DNA of 64,000 nucleotides. Source: Nocardia testacea NBRC 100365 (lineage in GTDB: Bacteria > Actinomycetota > Actinomycetes > Mycobacteriales > Mycobacteriaceae). Below the pieces are notes generated by a model, which was given only the letters and a program-made list of their open reading frames with translations, had not been told where the DNA came from and searched no databases. Location of the stretch: NCBI RefSeq assembly GCF_000308775.1, contig NZ_BAGJ01000158.1, forward strand, positions 1-64,000, in the 5' to 3' direction. A program made the translations under genes and the position numbers. This document shows, piece by piece, positions 26,143 through 38,900 of this stretch (its first letter is position 1; each line of letters begins with the position of its first letter).

Positions 26143-26799
26143 GTGGATCACTTCTCACACTCGTGGACAGCGTTGCGCACGGCGGTCTCCGAACTCGCGG
26201 ACGAGGACTTCGGCCGGCCGTCGGGATGTACCGGCTGGCTCGTCCGGGATCTGGTCTGCCACCTGATCATCGACGCCCAGGATGTGCTGATCACCCTGGT
26301 GACACCCACCGACAAGGAACCCACGCGCGACGCGGTGACGTACTGGGATATCGCCGAGACCCCGCCGACCGGCGACGACCCGCTCGACGCCCTGACCGTC
26401 CGGCTGGCCGCCGCCTACGGCGAGCCGCGGCTGCTGGAACTCCACCTCGACGATGTCGGCTCGGCCGCCGGGCGCGCGGCCGTTCTCGCCGACCCCGATC
26501 AGCGGGTGAGCACGCGCGACGAGGTCCTCACCACCGGTGACTACCTGTCCGCCTACGTCCTGGAGTGGACGCTGCACCACCTGGATCTGGTCGCCCATCT
26601 CCCGCATGCCGGGCAGCCGCCCGGAGAATGCCTAACCCGTTCGAGGGAGCTGCTGGAGCGCATCGCCGGAACCGCCTTCCCCCCGGCATTCTCCGACCGG
26701 GACGCCCTGTTGATCGGCACGGGCCGCCGCGCCGCGACGGCGGACGAACAGGCCGCATTGGGCGAGTCGGCCGTAAAACTGCCGCTCGTCCTCGGTTGA
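26143..26799 (+). CDS. DinB / mycothiol-dependent maleylpyruvate isomerase-like protein
   Basis: A 218-residue member of the DinB-like four-helix family that in actinobacteria includes mycothiol-dependent maleylpyruvate isomerase. N-terminal helices WTALRTAVSELADEDFGRPS, then SGCTGWLVRDLVCHLIIDAQD with the first metal His, and EWTLHHLDLVAHLP with the later metal ligands. It probably binds a divalent metal and may use mycothiol as co-substrate or for thiol transfer; the reaction cannot be told. Start is GTG at 26143, 17 bases after a GGGGA. It converges on the giant NRPS gene, with a hairpin between. Confidence 0.78.
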   Translation: MDHFSHSWTALRTAVSELADEDFGRPSGCTGWLVRDLVCHLIIDAQDVLITLVTPTDKEPTRDAVTYWDIAETPPTGDDPLDALTVRLAAAYGEPRLLELHLDDVGSAAGRAAVLADPDQRVSTRDEVLTTGDYLSAYVLEWTLHHLDLVAHLPHAGQPPGECLTRSRELLERIAGTAFPPAFSDRDALLIGTGRRAATADEQAALGESAVKLPLVLG

Positions 26800-26832
26800 G
26801 CGACGCCGTGGTAACGCGCAGGGCGGACCGGC

Positions 26833-26867
26833 GGCCGTCGGTATCGGGTGCCCGGATACCGACGGCC
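26833..26867. terminator. Bidirectional hairpin terminator at the NRPS end
   Basis: Perfect 13-base inverted repeat (GGCCGTCGGTATC at 26833-26845, complement at 26855-26867) with a 9-base loop, extended by three more pairs across a one-base bulge. It lies between the convergent DinB-like gene and the end of the downstream NRPS gene, closing the NRPS transcript. Confidence 0.75.
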
Positions 26868-26943
26868 CGCCCGAGCGCACCACCGAACCGCGACCCGGTC
26901 GGCCACCCTGTGCAGGAGCCGCCGACCGCGCGTCGACCCGGGC

Positions 26944-29900
26944 TCAGTCCGCTTCGCCCCCCGTGCCCCGGAGCCGGGCCAGCAACCGCGGCGCGATCAC
27001 CGTGAACGAATCCACCGTCGTCATCTCGTCGTGTGTCGCCGGTACCGCGTACTCGACGATTTCCCCGGCCACATACGGCAACCAGTCCTCCGCCCGCGGG
27101 CCGGCCTGCTGTGCGCCCGGCGTGGGTACCTCGGCACGGAAGAAATCGATGACGCCGCGGTAGGTCCGGGGCCGGTGTTCGGAGATCAGTTCCGCGGACC
27201 GCGCCGCGGTCCGGTACACGCCGCGCAACCGTTCCACCGGCAGGGTCAGCAGTTCCGGCGGGATCAGTTGGTGCAACCGTTCCAGTTCGGCGTCGTCGAG
27301 ATCGCCGATACCCCGGTCCGTCCCCGAGCCCTCGGTCACGATGCCCTGTTCCACCAGTGCCGCGCGGAGCAGGGTTTCGAAGATTCCCGGATCGACGGCG
27401 GGATGGCTGTCGAGCAGGGCCAGCATCTCGACCTGCTCGCCCACGGCCTGCAATTCGGTGGCGATGGCGTGGGCCAGCACCCCGCCCAGGGACCAGCCGA
27501 GCAGCCGGTACGGGCCCTCGGGCTGGATCCGCCGGATCTCCGTCAGATACCGGGCCGCAATGTCGGTCAGTGAATCCGGGGCGTAATCGGGTTCGGTGTA
27601 GGCGGGCGACTGGAGACCGTAGATCGGCTGATCGTCCGGTAGCAGCCCGGTCAGCGCGGCGAAACTCCACGCCAGCCCGTCGCGGGCGTGGACAGCGAAG
27701 ATCGGGGTCGCCGTACCGGTCTCCCGGATGGGCAGCACCACCCGCAATGCCGCCTCGGACAGTTCGCCCGCGGCGCCCGGTTCGACGATCCGGGCGGCGA
27801 ACCCCGCGACCGTCGCCTCGGTGAACATCCACTGCACGCTGATCTCGGCACCGGTGACCGCGCTCAGCCGAGCCGCCACCTTGGTCGCGAGCAGCGAGTT
27901 ACCGCCGAGGGCGAAGAACGAATCGTCGGCACCCACCCGATCCACGCCCAGGACTTCGGCGAAGACATCGGCGACGGTCTGTTCCAGCGGTGTGCGCGGG
28001 GCGCGGTAGCCGGCGTCGGCCGCGAAAACCGGTTCGGGCAGCGCGTTGCGGTCCAGCTTCCCGGCGGGGGTCAGCGGGATCTCGTCGATCACCATGATCG
28101 ACGACGGCACCATATGGCCAGGCAGTCGCGCCTCGATATGCGCGCGCACGCCCGCCGGATCGACCGAACTCCCCGGCGCGGCCACCACATACGACGCCAG
28201 CGATACGACACCGGCCGGATTGCGGTGCCCGACCGTGACCGCGAAGTCGACACCGGCGGACGAGGTCAGCGCGGCGTCGATCTCGCCGAGTTCGATACGG
28301 AAACCGCGGATCTTGACCTGGAAGTCGTTGCGGCCCACATACTCCACCGCCGGATCACCCGCGCCGTCGCGCCGCCAGCGCACGATGTCACCCGTACGGT
28401 ACAACCGCGACCCCGGCTCACCGAACGGGTCGGCGACGAAGCGCTGCGCCGTCAGTCCCGCTCGCGCGTGATAGCCACGCGCCAGCTGGATACCACCGAC
28501 ATACAGCTCACCGGCCACGCCCTCGGGGACCGGGTTCAGCCGATCGTCCAGTACCAGCGCGCGCATACCCCGCACCGGACCGCCGATCGTCACCGGATCA
28601 CCCGGCAGCAGCGCACCGCTGATATTCGTCGCGACAGTGGCCTCGGTCGGACCGTATGCGTTGTGCAGCCGCCGCTCGACCCCGCCGTCGCGGACCGTGG
28701 ACCACTTCGCCACCAGATCCGCCGAGATCGCCTCACCACCGGCGATGATGACCCGCATACCCGCCAGGTCGGCCGGATCCAGCGAGGCCAGCACCGACGG
28801 TGTGATCAATCCGACCGTCACCCGCTCCCGGGCGATCAGCTCGCCGAGCTCGGCGCCGCCGTAGGTCCCCGGCGGTACCACCACCAGGGCGCCCGCGGAA
28901 CCCACCGCCAGCAGCAGCTCCAGGATCGAGGCGTCGAAACTCGGTGACGCGAACGCCAGCGCCCGCGAATGCCGGTTCAGCCCGTACCTCTCGACCTGTT
29001 CGGCGCTGAAGTTCGCCAGACCGGCATGGGTGACGACGACACCCTTGGGCAGACCCGTGGAGCCCGAGGTGTAGATGACGTAGGCAGTGTTCGCCGGAGT
29101 CAGCGGCCGGACCCGGTCGGCGTCGGTGACCGCGTCACCGGAGTACCGCCGTGTATCCAGCTCGTCGAGCACCAGCCAATCCACCGTATCCGGCAGCTCC
29201 GCCCGCACCGACGACACCGTCACACCCACTCGCGCCCGCGAATCGGTGAGCATATGCGCGATCCGGTCGGCCGGATACGTCGGATCGACCGGTACGAACG
29301 CCGCACCCGACCTGGTCACCGCCCATTCGGCCAGCACCGAATCCGCCGACCGCGGCACCGCCACGGCCACCAGATCCTCGGCCCCGAGTCCGCGCTCGAT
29401 CAGCACCCGCGCCAACCGGTTCGACCGTTCGTCCATCTCGCCGTAGGACAGCCGCTGATCCCGGAACACCACCGCCGGCGCCGACCGATCCTCGGCCACG
29501 GCGGCGGCCAGCAGATCGGGCAGGGTCCGGGCCGGCACCGCCGGACCCCCGGACCGCGATCCCAGCTCCGCCCGCTCGGCCGCACTCAGGAATTGCACCT
29601 CGCCCACCGGCAGCTCCGGCGAATCGACCAGTTGGCCGATCACCCGCAGCAGCCGCGTGGCCAGAGTTTCGATCGTGTCCGCGGTGAACGAACTGGTCAG
29701 GTATTTCAGCGCGATCCCGACCGTGTTCTCGGCGGTGACCACCAGGGTCAGCGGGTAATGGCTGTTGTCCCGCGAACCCACCCCGGCGATCGACATACCG
29801 TCGATATCACCGGTCGCGGCGACCTCGGCGGGATCGGTCGGGTAGGACTCGAACACGAACAGGCTGTCGAACTGCACCGCGGTTCCGGCGGCCCGCTGGA

Positions 29901-32900
29901 TATCGGTCAGCCCGAGATAGTGGTGTTCGAGCAGGGCGGCCTGCGCGCGCTGCAGATCGGTGAGCAGTTCGCCGGTGGTGGCCCGGTGATCGAGGCGCAC
30001 CCGGACCGGCAGCGTGTTGATGAACAGCCCGACCATGGATTCGATTCCGGGCAGTTCGGCGGGCCGGCCGGACACCGTGGTACCGAACACCACATCGTCG
30101 CGGCCGGTCATCCAGCCGAGCAGCACACCCCAGGCCGCCTGCAGCAGCGTGTTCATGGTGATACCGAGCTCGGCGGCCCGGGCCGACAGTTGCCGCGTCC
30201 GGTCCGCGTCGAGTTCGGCCACGACGGTGCCGACATCGTAGTTCTCCGCCGGCGTCGGGTGCGGGACCAGCAGCGAGGGTTCGGAGAATCCGGCCAGCTC
30301 CGCCCGCCAGGCCTCCGCGGAGGCGGCCCGGTCGCGTTCGGCGAGCCAGGACAGGAAATTCCGGTACGAGGCCACCCGCGGCAGCGCCGACGTATCGCCG
30401 CGCAGCGCGTAGAGCACCAGCAGCTCCCGCATGAGCAGCGGCATGGACCAGCCGTCGAGGAGGATGTGGTGCGAGGTGATCGCCAGTTGCCACGCGTCCT
30501 CGGCCAACCGGACGAGGTTGAACCGGATCAGCGGCGGCACCGCCATATCGAAGTGCTCGGCCTGATCCGCGGCCAGCAACCGGCGCAGCTCCCCGGCCCG
30601 TTCGTCCTCGGGCAGACCGCGCAGGTCGATATCGCGCCACGGCACCGGCACGCTGTCGAGCACCACCTGCACCCACTGGCCGGCGCTGTCGGCGACGAAC
30701 GCGGTCCGCAGATTCGGGTACCGGCCGATCATCACCTCGGCGGCGGCCCGCAGCCGCGCCGGGTCCACCGTGCCGGCCAGGTCGACCGACGACTGCATGG
30801 TGTAGACGTCCACACCGTCGGCGATGAACTGGGCGTGGAACAACAGACCCGACTGCAGCGGCGACAGCGGCCAGACCTCCGACAGTGCCGGATAGGTGCG
30901 CTCCCAGCGTTCGATATCGGCCTGCGAGACCCGCACCAGCGACATATCGGACGGCGTGAAACCGCCCGCCTCCGGCCGCCGGACATGGTCGGCGAGCGCG
31001 GTGAGCGCGGCGATCCACAGATCCGCGAACTCGCGGGCCCGCTCCTCGGTGATCACCCCGGTGGGGTAACCGAAGACCGCGCTCAGCACCGGGCCGTCGG
31101 CACCGGAGTTGACGATGGCATTGATGTCGAGCACGGCATTGGCGGGCATATCCCGGTCCGCGTCCGCGCCGACCGCGCCCAGTTCGGCGGTCGGCATCCA
31201 GCCGAGCTCGGCGAGTTCGGGCGAGATCTCCCCGGCCGAGACCCGGCCCAGATAGTTGAAACTGATTTGGCCCGGTACCCGGTCCGGCAGCTGGTCGCCG
31301 ATATCGGGATTCAGATAGCGGAGCAGGCCGTAACCCAGCCCCTTGTCCGGAACCGCGAGCAGCTGTTCCTTCACCGATTTCACCAGCACCCCGAAAGCGG
31401 GACCACCGGCGAACGCATCGTCGATATCGATCCCGGGCAGGTCGAGCCGCAGCGGGTGGACCGCGGTGAACCAGCCGACGGTGCGGGACAGGTCGGCGCC
31501 GGGCACCACGGCCTCTTCACGACCGTGACCTTCCAGTTTCACCAGCGCCGCCCCATTCGGGCCGTCGTCGCGCCACCGGACGAGCGCCAGTGCCAGCGCC
31601 GCCAGCAGGGCATCGTTGGGTCCGCCGTGGTAGCGGGCGCCGACGGTGGTCAGCACCGCCTCGGTGACATCGGCGGGTAGCGATACCTCGAATCGTTCGA
31701 CCGTCGCGTTGGTATCGACGGCCGGATCGAAGGCGCGGGTGCCCAGCAGCGGGTCCGGGGTGGACGCGATCTTCTGCCAGTACGGCAGTTCCGCGACCCG
31801 GCCCGGCTTGCCCGCGGCCTCCGCCAGCCCGTGCGCCCACCGGCGCAGCGAGGTACCGACCGGCGGCAGCGTCACCGGAGTGCCGGAGGCGAGCTGTGAA
31901 TAGGCCAGCACCAGATCGGGGACGATGATGCGCCAGGACACGCCGTCGACGACGAAGTGGTGCGCCGCGAAGAGCAGCACATCGCGCCGGTCACCGTCGA
32001 AGGCGAACCACACGAACTGCACCATCACGGCGGCTGCCGGGTCCAGCCGGCCCAGTGCGGCATCGAATTCGGCGTTGGCGAGATCGGTCAGTTCGTCGTC
32101 ACCGATGGCATTGTCGATATCGACCCGGCGTATCAGGGCGTCGATATCGATGGCGCCCGGCGGAAGCGCCTCGAACGACCGCACCCCGTCCACATCCCGC
32201 AGGCGGGCGCGCAGGGCGTCGTGGTGGTCGAATACCGCCGCCAGGGTGGCGACCAGGGTTTCGCGGTCGATATCGACCGGAAGCCGCAGCAGCATCGGCT
32301 GCGAGAAACGCTGGTACGCATCGTTGCCGTCGAGGATCTGCGACATGACCGGCAGCATCGGCATATCGCCCACCCCGCCGCCGGGCAGTTCCACCAGCTG
32401 CTGTTCGCCGGCGTCGCCGCGGCCGGCGACCTCGGCGAGTGCGGCGACGGTGCGGCGCTCGAACACGTCCCGGGGTGTGAAGACCACGCCGCGGGCCTTG
32501 GCACGCGACACCAGTTGGATCGACAGGATGCTGTCGCCGCCGAGCGCGAAGAACGAATCGTCCACGCCGACCTGCGCGACACCGAGGACATCGGCGAACA
32601 CCTCGCAGATGATCGACTCGACCGCGCCGACCGGCGCCCGGAACGACTGCGCTCGGAGTACCGGTTCCGGCAGCGCCTTACGGTCCAGCTTGCCCACCGG
32701 GGTCAGCGGGATCTCGTCCAACACGATGACAACCGTCGGCACCATATGCGCCGGCAACCGCTCCGCGACGAACTCGGTCACCGCGGCGGTATCGACAGTG
32801 TGCCCCGGCACCGCCAGGACATACGACACCAGAATCGTCGCACCCGCATCGGTATCCCGGCCCAGGGTCACCGAGTACTCCACATCCGGATGCGCGGCCA

Positions 32901-35900
32901 GCGCTGTATCGATCTCGCCCAGTTCCACCCGGAGACCGCGGATCTTGACCTGGAAATCCGACCGGCCGACGTAGTCCAGTTCCCAGTTCACCGTCGGCAA
33001 CGCCTCGTTACCGGCCCGCGCACCGGGTGTGGCGTACCAGCGCACCACGTCACCGGTGCGATACATCCGCGAACCCTCGAAACTGTACGGGTTGGCGACG
33101 AACCGATCCGCCGTCAAACCCGGCCGGTTGTGGTAGCCGCGGGCCAGGGCGCCACCGGCCAGGTACAGCTCACCGGCCACGCCGGGCGGCACCGGCCGCA
33201 ACCGGGCGTCCAACACCAGCGCCGCCATACCGTGCACCGGCTTGCCGATGGTGACGTGGTCACCGGTGAACAACTGCGCGTACGAGGAGATGATGGTCGT
33301 CTCGGTGGGGCCGTACCCGTTGAAGTACTTGCGTCCCGGCTCCCATTTGGCCAGCAGTTCGGGGGTGGTCACATCGCCACCGACCGAGAGCACCTCGAGC
33401 GCGTCCAATCCCGCCGGATCCATGGTGCCCAGCACCGCGGGGGTGATGATGGTGTGCGTCACCGCTTCGGTCCGCAGGAGTTCGGCCAGGTCCGGGCCAC
33501 CGATGATCTCGCCCGGCACCACGACCAGCGTCGCGCCCACATACGCGGTGCACACCCATTCCAGCACCGACGGATCGAAACTCGGCGAACAGATGTGCAG
33601 GAACCGATGCCGGGACTCGAGCCGGTACAGATCGGCCGCCACATCGGCGAGACCGCCCATACCCCCGTGCGTCACCATCACACCCTTGGGCAGACCGGTC
33701 GACCCCGAGGTGTAGATGACATACGCCGGATGCGCCATCGCCAACGGCGTGATCCGCTCGGTATCGGTCACCGCGTGGTCCGGCTTCGCCGCGGCCTCCG
33801 CCAGGAACTCCGGATCGTCGAGGCGCAGCCACTGGACATCACCGGGCAAGCGGTCCACGTACTCACCGCTGGTGAGCCCCAGCATCGCACCGGAGTCGGT
33901 GAGCATATGCCGCACCCGATCCGGTGGATAGTTCGGATCCACCGGCACATGCGCGCCACCGGCCTTGGCCACCGCCCAGAAAGCCAGCACGACCTCGTAG
34001 GACCGTGGCAACGCCAGTGCCACGATCCGCTCCGGGCCGACACCGCGTTCGATGAGCACCCGCGCCAACCGCGACGACTGGGCGTCCAGCTCCCGATAGG
34101 TCACCGAACGGCCGCGGTAACGCACCGCCACACCGTCCGGATTCACCCGCACGCCGTTGGTGAGGAGTTCCGGCAGCAGTCCCGTCGCCATGACATCGTC
34201 ACCGCGGACATGGGTGAGCAGGCGGTACTCGGCATCGTCGGTGATCGGCAGGTCACCGATCGGCGCCTCCGGGTTGCGGGCGATGGCCGCCAGCAGATGC
34301 AGGAACCGGCGCGCGAAGACTCCGACGGTGTCCTCGTCGAACAGGTCACGGGCATAGGAGAAGGCCGCGGCCATACCGGCCTCGGTCTCGGTGATCCGCA
34401 GCGACAGATCGAATTTCTCGGTGTCGATATCGAAATCGACGGCGCCGACCCGCAGTCCGGGCAGTTCGAAATCGGCCTGGGGCAGGTTCTCGAACGACAA
34501 CGCCACCTGGAACAGCGGATGCCGGGCGGTGGAACGCTCGGCCCCGACCAGTTCGACCAATCGCTCGAACGGGATATCGGCATGCGCGAACGCCTGCAGA
34601 TCCGCCTCCCGCGTCGCCGCCAGGAACTCCGCGAAACTCGCCTCACCCCGCACATGCGACCGCAACACCAACGTATTGACGAACATCCCGACCACATCGT
34701 CGAGCTCGGCCTCACCACGACCCGCGATCGGCGTACCCACCGCCACATCATCGGTAGCCGACAACCGCGCCAGCAGCAACGCCAGCACCGCATGCACCAC
34801 CATGAACACCGTCGCGTTGTGCTCGGCCGCCAACCGCGACACCGCCCGATGCAGTTCGGGGTCGATCTGGAACGGCACAGTGCCACCCGCCATCGACGGC
34901 ACCGTCGGACGCGGCCGGTCACCCGGCAGGTTCAACTCGTCCGGCAAACCGGCCAGTGCCCGCCGCCAGTAATCTGCCTGGGCACTGACCAGGCTCTCGG
35001 GATCGTCCTCCGACCCCAGGACCTCACGCTGCCACAGGCTGTAATCGGCGTACTGCACCGGCAGCGGCGTCCACGCCGGGGCCGAACCGGAGGTACGCGC
35101 CGCGTAGGCGATCATCAGATCCCGGATCAGCGGGCCCATCGACCAGCCGTCGGTACTGATGTGGTGCACCACGAAGACCAGTACGTATTCGCCGTCGGCC
35201 GGCTGGAATACCGCCGCACGCGTGGGCACCTCGACCGTCACGTCGAAACCGGTCGCGAGCACGTCGGTGATCCGGTCGCGCAGTTCGGCGGCGGAAACCG
35301 GGATGGGCGTCGGATCCGGCACCGCCCGGGCGACGGGCAGTACCTGCTGGTACGGCCTTCCGTCCTGGGCGGGGTAGACGGTCCGCAGGGTTTCGTGCCG
35401 GCCCACCACGTCCGCGACGGCCTGCCGCAGCGCGGGAATATCGAGTTCCCCGGACAGCCGGACGGCCAGCGGGATGTTGTAGGCCGACGATCCCGTGTCG
35501 AACTGGTTGAGGAACCACATCCGCTGCTGCGCCAGCGACAGCGGCACCCGCTCCGGCCGCTCCCGCGGCGCCAGTGCCGGCAGGTCGCCGCGGCCGGCGG
35601 CGGATTCGGCGGCGGCAGCCAGCGCGGCCACCGTGGAGGCCTCGAACAGCGTCCGCACCGCGACCTTGGTGTCCAATGCCGCACTCAGCCGGGCCGCGAC
35701 CTGGGTCGCGATCAGCGAGTTACCACCGAGCGCGAAGAAATCGTCGTCCGCGCCGACCCGCTCGACACCCAGGACGTCGGCGAACACGCCCGCCACGATC
35801 TCCTCGATCGGAGTCGAGGGCGCCCGGAACTCCCGGGTCTCGAACACCGGAGCCGGCAGAGCCTTACGGTCCAGCTTCCCGGAGGTGTTCAACGGGAACG

Positions 35901-38900
35901 CGTCGAGCGCGACCACCGCACCCGGCACCATGTATACCGGCAAGACGCCGCGCAGCGCGTCGAGCAGCGCCGCGGAGACGATCTGCTCGCCGGGCGCGGG
36001 CACCACATAGGCGACCAGCTGCTCACCCAGATCCGAGGCGGCGACCGTCACGACGGCCTGGCTCACCACGGGCTGCGCCAGCAGCGCCGATTCGATTTCG
36101 CCCAACTCGATGCGCTGGCCACGGAACTTCACCTGGAAATCGGTACGGCCCAGATATTCCAGTGCCGGAAGGATCTCCGGGCGGCCCTCGACGAGGGTCT
36201 CCGCGCGGCGCCACCGCACCAGGTCGCCCGTGCGGTACATGCGCTGACCGGCATCGAACGGATTCGCCACGAAACGGTCCGCCGACAGGTCCGGACGCGT
36301 CACATATCCGCGAGCCAACTGGTCACCCGCCAGATACAGCTCGCCCGTGACACCCGGCGCCACCGGCCGCAATCGCGAATCCAACACATAGACCCGGGTG
36401 TTCCACTCCGGCATACCGATCGGCACACCGGTCGACTCGGTCCCGGTCGCCTGCCAGTACGTGACCGACACCGCCGCCTCGGTCGGACCGTAGACATTGT
36501 GGACCGCGGCATCGGAGATCGCCTGCACCGCGGCGACCGTCTCCGGTGGCAGCGCTTCACCGAGCGCGAAGACGTGCTGGAGCGAGGGAATCGAACCCGC
36601 CGGAGTGTGCGCGGCGAACATCGCCAGCATCGACGGTACGAAGTCCGTCATCGTCACCCGCTGCTCGGCGATGACTTCGGCCAGGTACTCGGCATCCCGA
36701 TGCCCGTCGGGGGTCGCGACGACCAGACGCGCTCCCACTGCCAGCGGCAGGAAATAACCCCACAGCGACACGTCGAATGTCGTCGCTGTCTTCTGCAGAT
36801 ACACATCGTCGGCGTCCAGCCGATACTGCGCCAGCCACCATGCGATCTGATTGCCGATCGCCGAATGCGACACCGCCACACCCTTGGGCCGGCCCGTCGA
36901 ACCCGACGTGAAGATCACATACGCGGTATTCGACAGCCGCACCGGCGCCGACCGATCCGCATCGGTCACCGGGGACGAGTCGAAACGATCGGTATCGAGG
37001 CTGTCCAGGGTCAGCACCGGTACGCCCGCGAGCACGTCGGCGCCGGCGCCGTCTTCCGCGGCGATACCGACGGCCCGAGCATCGGCGGCGGTGGTCAACA
37101 CGCACACCGGTGCCGCGGTATCGAGGATGTAGCCGATCCGCTCCGCCGGATGCGCCGGATCCAACGGCACATACGCACCACCGGCCGCCACCACCGCGTA
37201 CATCCCGACCACCAGGTCGATCGACCGGGAGATCAGCACCCCGACCAGAGATTCCGGGCCCACGCCCTGCGCGATCAGCAACCGCGCCAACCGGTTCACC
37301 CGGCCCGCGAACTCGGCGTAGGTCAGGTCGGTCCCCTCGAACGACACCGCCACCCGATCCGGGTATTCGGCCACGGCGCGCTCGAACCGATCCAGCAGCA
37401 ATTGTCCGGGCACCGCGTGTTCGGTCGCGTTCCATTCCGCCAGCACCCGGGTGCGTTCGGCGGGAGCCAGGATCTCGAAGTCACCGACCGGTGTCGCGGG
37501 ATCGGCCACGATCGCACCGAGCAACCGGGTGAAGCGGTCGGCGAAGCTCTGCGCGGTGTCCTGGTCGAACAACGCCGTGGCGTAGGTCAGATAACCCGCC
37601 ACACCCTGCGGAGCACCCGAATCGTCGTAGGCGTCGGCGAGGATGAGGTTCAGGTCGAACTGCGAGTTCTCGGTGTCGATCTCCACCCCGGACACCGTCA
37701 GCCCCGGCAGTTCCAGACTCGACGCCGCCAGGTTCTGGAACGTGAACCCGACCTGGAACAACGGATGCCGCGCCTGCGAACGCGCCGGATTCAGCACCTC
37801 CACCAAACGCTCGAACGGCACATCCGCGTGCGCGAACGCCGCGATATCGATTTCCCGCTGGCGCGCCAGCAGATCCGCGAACGACTCACCACGATCCAGC
37901 CGCGTCCGGAACACCAGAGTGTTCACGAACATACCGATCAGATCATCGAGCGCCTGCTCACCACGACCCGCCACCGGGGTACCCACCGTGATGTCGTCGC
38001 TTCCGGACAGCCGTGCAAGCAATACCGCGAACGCCGTATGCGCCACCATGAACAAGGTGGCGCCCTGCTGCTGCGCCAGTCGCTGCAGACCGGCGTGGGT
38101 CGCGGCGTCGATCCGCAGCTCCACCCGGCGGCCGGCGAACGACTGCACGGCCGGACGCGGCCGGTCCATCGGCAGGTCCAGCTGATCCGGCACCCCGGCC
38201 AGCGTCGACTGCCAGAAGGCGATTTGCTGCGCCGCCGGGGACTCGGCGTCGGCTTCGTCGCCCAGCAGGTCGCGCTGCCAGATGCTGTAGTCGGCGTACT
38301 GCACCGGCAACGCCGGCCAACCCGGGGCCTCCCCGGCCGTGCGGGCGGCGTACGCGATCATCAGATCGCGCGTCAGCGGCCCCGCCGAGGATCCGTCACC
38401 GGCGATGTGGTGCACCACCATCACCATCACGAATTCACCGGCGGCATCGTCCACGCGGAACAGCGCCACCCGCAGCGGCACCTCGGCGGTCACATCGAAT
38501 CCCACCGACGCGAGTTCCGCCACCGCCGCGGCGACCTCACCGGCGGCCAGGGACCGCACCTCGAGTTGCGGAACAGCCTGCCCGGCGGAGAGCACCACCT
38601 GCACCGGGCCGGACTCGGTCTCCGGGTAGACCGTACGCAGCACCTCGTGCCGCGCGACGACATCGGCGACGGCCCGCCGCAACGCGTCCACGTCGAGATC
38701 ACCCGACAAGCGGATCGCCAACGGCAGGTTGTAGGCAGCCGAAGCACCGTCGAAGCGGTTCAGGAACCACATCCGCTGCTGCGCCGGTGACAACGGCGCA
38801 GCCTGCACCGTCTCACCCGAGAGCAGCGTCCGGATCGGACGCGGCTGCGCCACCAGCGCCGCCCGGCCGCCGGATCCGGCCTGCTCCTGGATGCGCGCGG

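Noticed and set aside
31957..38790. 2,277-residue open frame on the plus strand inside the NRPS gene
   Set aside because: Antisense shadow of the NRPS, rich in Arg/His/Gly repeats that follow the module periodicity. No protein family features.
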